Part shown: positions 60,831 to 64,000 of the stretch, in pieces
How positions within the stretch are numbered: position 1 is the stretch's first letter
How the letters are laid out: each line of letters starts with the position of its first letter
Source: Cryptomeria japonica
Lineage: Eukaryota > Streptophyta > Pinopsida > Cupressales > Cupressaceae
Direction: 5' to 3'
NCBI RefSeq assembly: GCF_030272615.1
Contig: NC_081410.1
Location: 192,531,619-192,595,618 of the forward strand
Length of the DNA: 64,000 nucleotides
Program-made: the position numbers and the translations under genes
Notes under the pieces: model-generated
Told to the model about the DNA's origin: nothing
What the model saw: only the letters and a program-made list of their open reading frames with translations
Database searches by the model: none

Positions 60831-63544
60831 ATGTCGAACAAGAAGAGGGGTAGGAAACCTGAATGTGGGGAAGGCCAAGAGAGGCCAACAAAAAGCAAAA
60901 CGTTGTCTTCATACTTTGGCATTGGAAAAGATTGTGGTACTGGTGAAAATCAGGAAGGTACATCATCACAAGTACAAGTACAAAAATTTGCCACTTGCAC
61001 CGCATGTTGAAGATGGCGGCGAACCTAATATCTCAGATCAGGATGATCTTGAAGAAGATTATCTGGTAGGTACCCAAGTTAGCTGGAATGATATAATCAA
61101 CTTGGATGATAATTCCATTGATGATAATGCACAGAAGGGGAAAAGAAAATCCATATCAAAAAATGGTGAACCACAATCAAAAAAGGATCGGGAGTGGGAT
61201 ATGTCAGTGAGGAATTTTCAAATTAATTGGGCATCAAAGTATCCATTCATTGAACCAGTGGAGAATCCAATTGAAGGTGAGCCTCCAATAGAATGCAGGT
61301 GTAAGATTTGCACTCGAAAAAATAAGAAGGAAATTAGGTTGCAGCTAAAATTTGACACCATAGAAAATCATATGGGTAAATTTATGAAAAACAAATGATA
61401 GACGGGGTTGAAAAATCAGTCATAAGATGGAAAACAAAGGATGAATGTAAGCATGTGAGGAATGCCGAAGAGTATTATTTTCATGAGAAATTACAGACGA
61501 AGCCTGCTGAAGTTAAAGGTTCTATTGAAGCTATTTTTGGAAAAGCAATGCAAATAGAACAACTGGGAAAAGTTGTTCAGTTAAGCGTTGTTTTTCATAT
61601 TTTGAGTAGACGGCATGCTATGATAGATTTCCCATCAACTAGTGGTTTATTACACTTTTTGAAAGTTCCTAACTATCCTAATAGACACTGGTCAGTAAAC
61701 AGTGGATGGGAATGGGCAAGTTGTCTTGCTGAGGTTGAAAAAGAAGATGTACAGGAAAAAATAAGAGAATCAAACTTCATTGCATTTTCTTTAGACAAAG
61801 TTATGGCAATAGACAATACTGAACATGAGTATGCATGCATGTTTATACTATAGAGAATCATACCCGCCAACCTCATCTACTATCTATTTCTAAAATGAAG
61901 GAGAGTGTGATAGCGGAAAATTTATTTCAACTAGTAAAGAGAAGTTTAATTGAATATGGAGGTATGGATGACATGACGGTAGCCAAAAAATTGGTTTGTG
62001 TTGGAGCAGATGGAGCTTCAGTAATGCAAGGTCATAGGAACGGTCTTTGTACAAAGATTGAAACTTCATTTCCACCGTACATTACTACAATTCACTGCAT
62101 GGCTCACAGAATGAATCTAGCTTTTGGAATTGTGAGCAAGTTTGCTTCGGTTTAAAAAATTGAAATTTTAATCAGAGAGCTCTACTCACACTTCTATCAA
62201 AGTCCCAAGCGATTTATGGAATTTCAACACTTTGCTGATGGATTAACTAATGGGAATAAGCTTCTCAAGGATAATGATACCAGATGGATCTCTTTGGATG
62301 GTCCAGCGCATCGAGTGTTTTCAGAATATCCATCCTTGATTGGACTATTTCACACAACTCGCGACGAATTAGATCAACCAAAATTTCCTGAACTTCTTGG
62401 GAGGTTAAGTAATTTAGAGACACTCTTAACTTTAGCAGCTCTTCTACCCATGCTAGAGGAAATGAGGAATATTATGAAGGCTGCCCAAAAAAGAGCTCTG
62501 TTTATTGCAAAATATGGTACACTACGTAAGATGACATGCATGACCCTCGACAATCTCTATCAAAATCAACCAACACTATCTGATGAAAAATTTGTTAAGT
62601 GGTGGACACTCATAGATTTGAACAATCCTGATAACTTTTTACAAATTGGTGCAGACGGGGAGGTGTGTGCCAATGTACGGGGAGTTGAGATACCAATGCA
62701 CTTCTATGCCATGGTTGACCCTGAGGAACTAGGAAAGCGCCCTAGGAAGAAACTAGCAAGAGTTACAAAGGAAGACTTCGACAAGATTGTTGAGACTATA
62801 ACTACTTCTATGAAGAAAATTGCATATGATCTTTCCTCATAAATTAGAAGCAGATTCCCTCCTGACAACCTACTAGAAGCCATGTCTATTGTGTTTCCTC
62901 ATTATTGGAGCCTCAACAGTGCATCTGATTTTCGAAGTAAGCTACTGACTTTGCTAAAACAATTTTGCATATCCAGAAAATTGAATGGAGTAACTATAAA
63001 TGGAATATTAGATGTAACTCATCTTCGAGAGCAATCATCTCATTTTGCATACACTATGAAACAACAATATGCCAAAATGGAGAACCCCCACAAAGAGGGA
63101 TCAGTAACAAGGGTTTGGAAATATATAGCTGAGAACGCATCCTTGCGTGATTCAATGCCAAAATATGTGAAGCTTGCTGATTTATGTCTTTCCCTGATAT
63201 TGGGTTCAGTGGAAGATGAGAGAGTTTTCAGTGCTTTGGGGTTCCTAAAATCAAAGCTAAGAAACAAACTAGACAAAAATTTGGAAAATTGCTTGAGGCT
63301 CTATACATCTAGGTATGATGTCCACACTTTTCCTTACAATAGGGCACTGCAAATCTGGAGGTCCAAATGTGAAAGAAGAGGTTTGGGCAACACTTCAAAC
63401 CAAAGTGCCAGTGGGACTAATGGACCTACTAGTAGCATTGAGATGCAGTTCGGCGAAGATATGCAGACTCAGACTCAAAGTAAAGAAACCACAGACGAGA
63501 ATCAAGAAAGCACTGAATTTGATGAGGATGAATGGCAACTGTAA
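60831..63544 (+). pseudogene. hAT transposase with BED-like zinc finger, degraded
   Basis: The ATG at 60831 (MSNKKRGRKPE) opens a basic N-terminus. A frameshift near 60985 leads to an acidic linker and a BED-like finger (CRCKIC, later His near 61370). A second frame change comes near 61398 and a third near 61840. From there one frame runs to TAA 63542-63544, broken by stops at 62153 and 62840. Catalytic-core motifs: AFSLDKVMAIDNTE (first Asp), VGADGASVMQG (second Asp) and IHCMAHRMNLAFG. The hATC dimerisation region with the Glu is LILGSVEDERVFSALGFLKS (about 63190-63250). The layout matches the ZNF862/C17orf113-like branch of hAT proteins. It would cut and join the element's ends in the nucleus. 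It is inactive here. Confidence 0.85.
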
Positions 63545-64000
63545 GAGATTGGCATTTATTAATCTTATTACTATATCTCATCATTCATATTACAAAAGCA
63601 TATTACTTTTTGCAATTAGAATTTAGTATTGATTTGTAATTTTATTTTTTAACTTTCTATTTCCAGATTTAAAATAGCATAATAAAAAAAAACCATAATG
63701 TGTTTATTGATACAAAGATGTTTATTGTTTATTTATACATGTTTGAGTCTCAAATTTGTGTGATACATTTCAGAACCATATGATAAATTTCATTCAATAG
63801 TAATACACATGTCAAGAACTTAGATTTTCATTAATTCTTTCAAAATATAGCCATATGATACAATTCATTCAATAGTAATACACCAATCTGTGTGATTCTA
63901 CATGCCAATTGCAAAAGTGAATACAAAGTTTCAGAACCCTTTGCAAATGACCCCGAATTCCCTTTTATAGAAACAAGAGAGCAACAACAACTCCTGTGTG
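63545..64000. other. AT-rich DNA after the hAT gene
   Basis: Likely 3' untranslated or flanking sequence. gccatatgataNa and ttcattcaatagtaataca are each repeated (about 63775-63805 and 63850-63885). No inverted terminal repeat was recognised. Confidence 0.5.

Larger units (their letters stand above)
60005..63600 (+). mobile_element. hAT-type DNA transposon, coding region and promoter
   Basis: A transposase relic of the hAT superfamily with its own promoter. The left edge is only approximate. Subterminal-type motifs occur from about 60010 (the palindrome ggtgaatattcacc at 60030-60043, ggtgaatatttt again at 60079, and several ttcgcc copies). No terminal inverted repeat pair or 8-bp duplication was found; the right end may lie beyond the window. 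Confidence 0.65.

Overview
This is a plant nuclear sequence: AT-rich, gene-poor and built almost wholly of old, nested transposable elements. The copia-type retrotransposons carry plant tRNA-iMet primer sites, and the LINE-derived pieces carry a plant DUF4283-like/CCHC ORF1. Large heavily mutated copies, low gene density and huge CT/GA arrays suit a large seed-plant genome. A conifer or other gymnosperm is my inference, not proven. I see no intact host gene, no rRNA or tRNA gene, and no CRISPR.

Layout. (1) 1-8353: AT-rich DNA with two LINE-derived, ORF1-only insertions (655-2286 and 2719-3740), each with a likely target-site duplication, plus small tandem repeats. (2) 8359-41278: one minus-strand LTR element, called E here, inflated to 32.9 kb by nested insertions. 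Both LTRs and the 5-bp duplication gtggg survive. Inside E lie a 7.6-kb copia (A, 13131-20698, duplication ttcac), an inverted-repeat insert at 10285-11228, and a block at about 20815-38466. That block holds two convergent, intron-bearing genes of what looks like an undescribed DNA transposon (T), a deleted copia (B, 31310-34043), a LINE tail, a 2.4-kb solo LTR (34918-37319, duplication ctagg) and GA-rich arrays. Without these inserts E would be about 6.7 kb. (3) 41284-43825: AT-rich, nothing recognised. (4) 43826-49688: a second near-complete copia (D), with its gag-pol in one frame broken only by stop codons. (5) 49689-53164: AT-rich. (6) 53165-58660: a 5.5-kb compound array alternating CT-rich blocks with palindromic CATATG-type repeats. 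(7) About 60000-63600: a hAT transposase pseudogene with its own promoter, 5' UTR intron and upstream 42-bp repeats.

How the parts relate. Nothing here works together as a host pathway. The window is a stratified record of insertions. A and T lie inside E; the deleted copia B, the LINE tail and the solo LTR lie inside the T block. By eye the LTRs of E differ more than those of A, which agrees with that order. Most premature stops, in elements of every class, can be explained by C-to-T change at Gln or Arg codons, the expected result of long cytosine methylation. The best candidate for something new is the two-gene transposon T: a degenerate transposase-like gene (+ strand) and a multi-exon companion gene (- strand) whose internal exons are nearly equal in length and all in phase 0.
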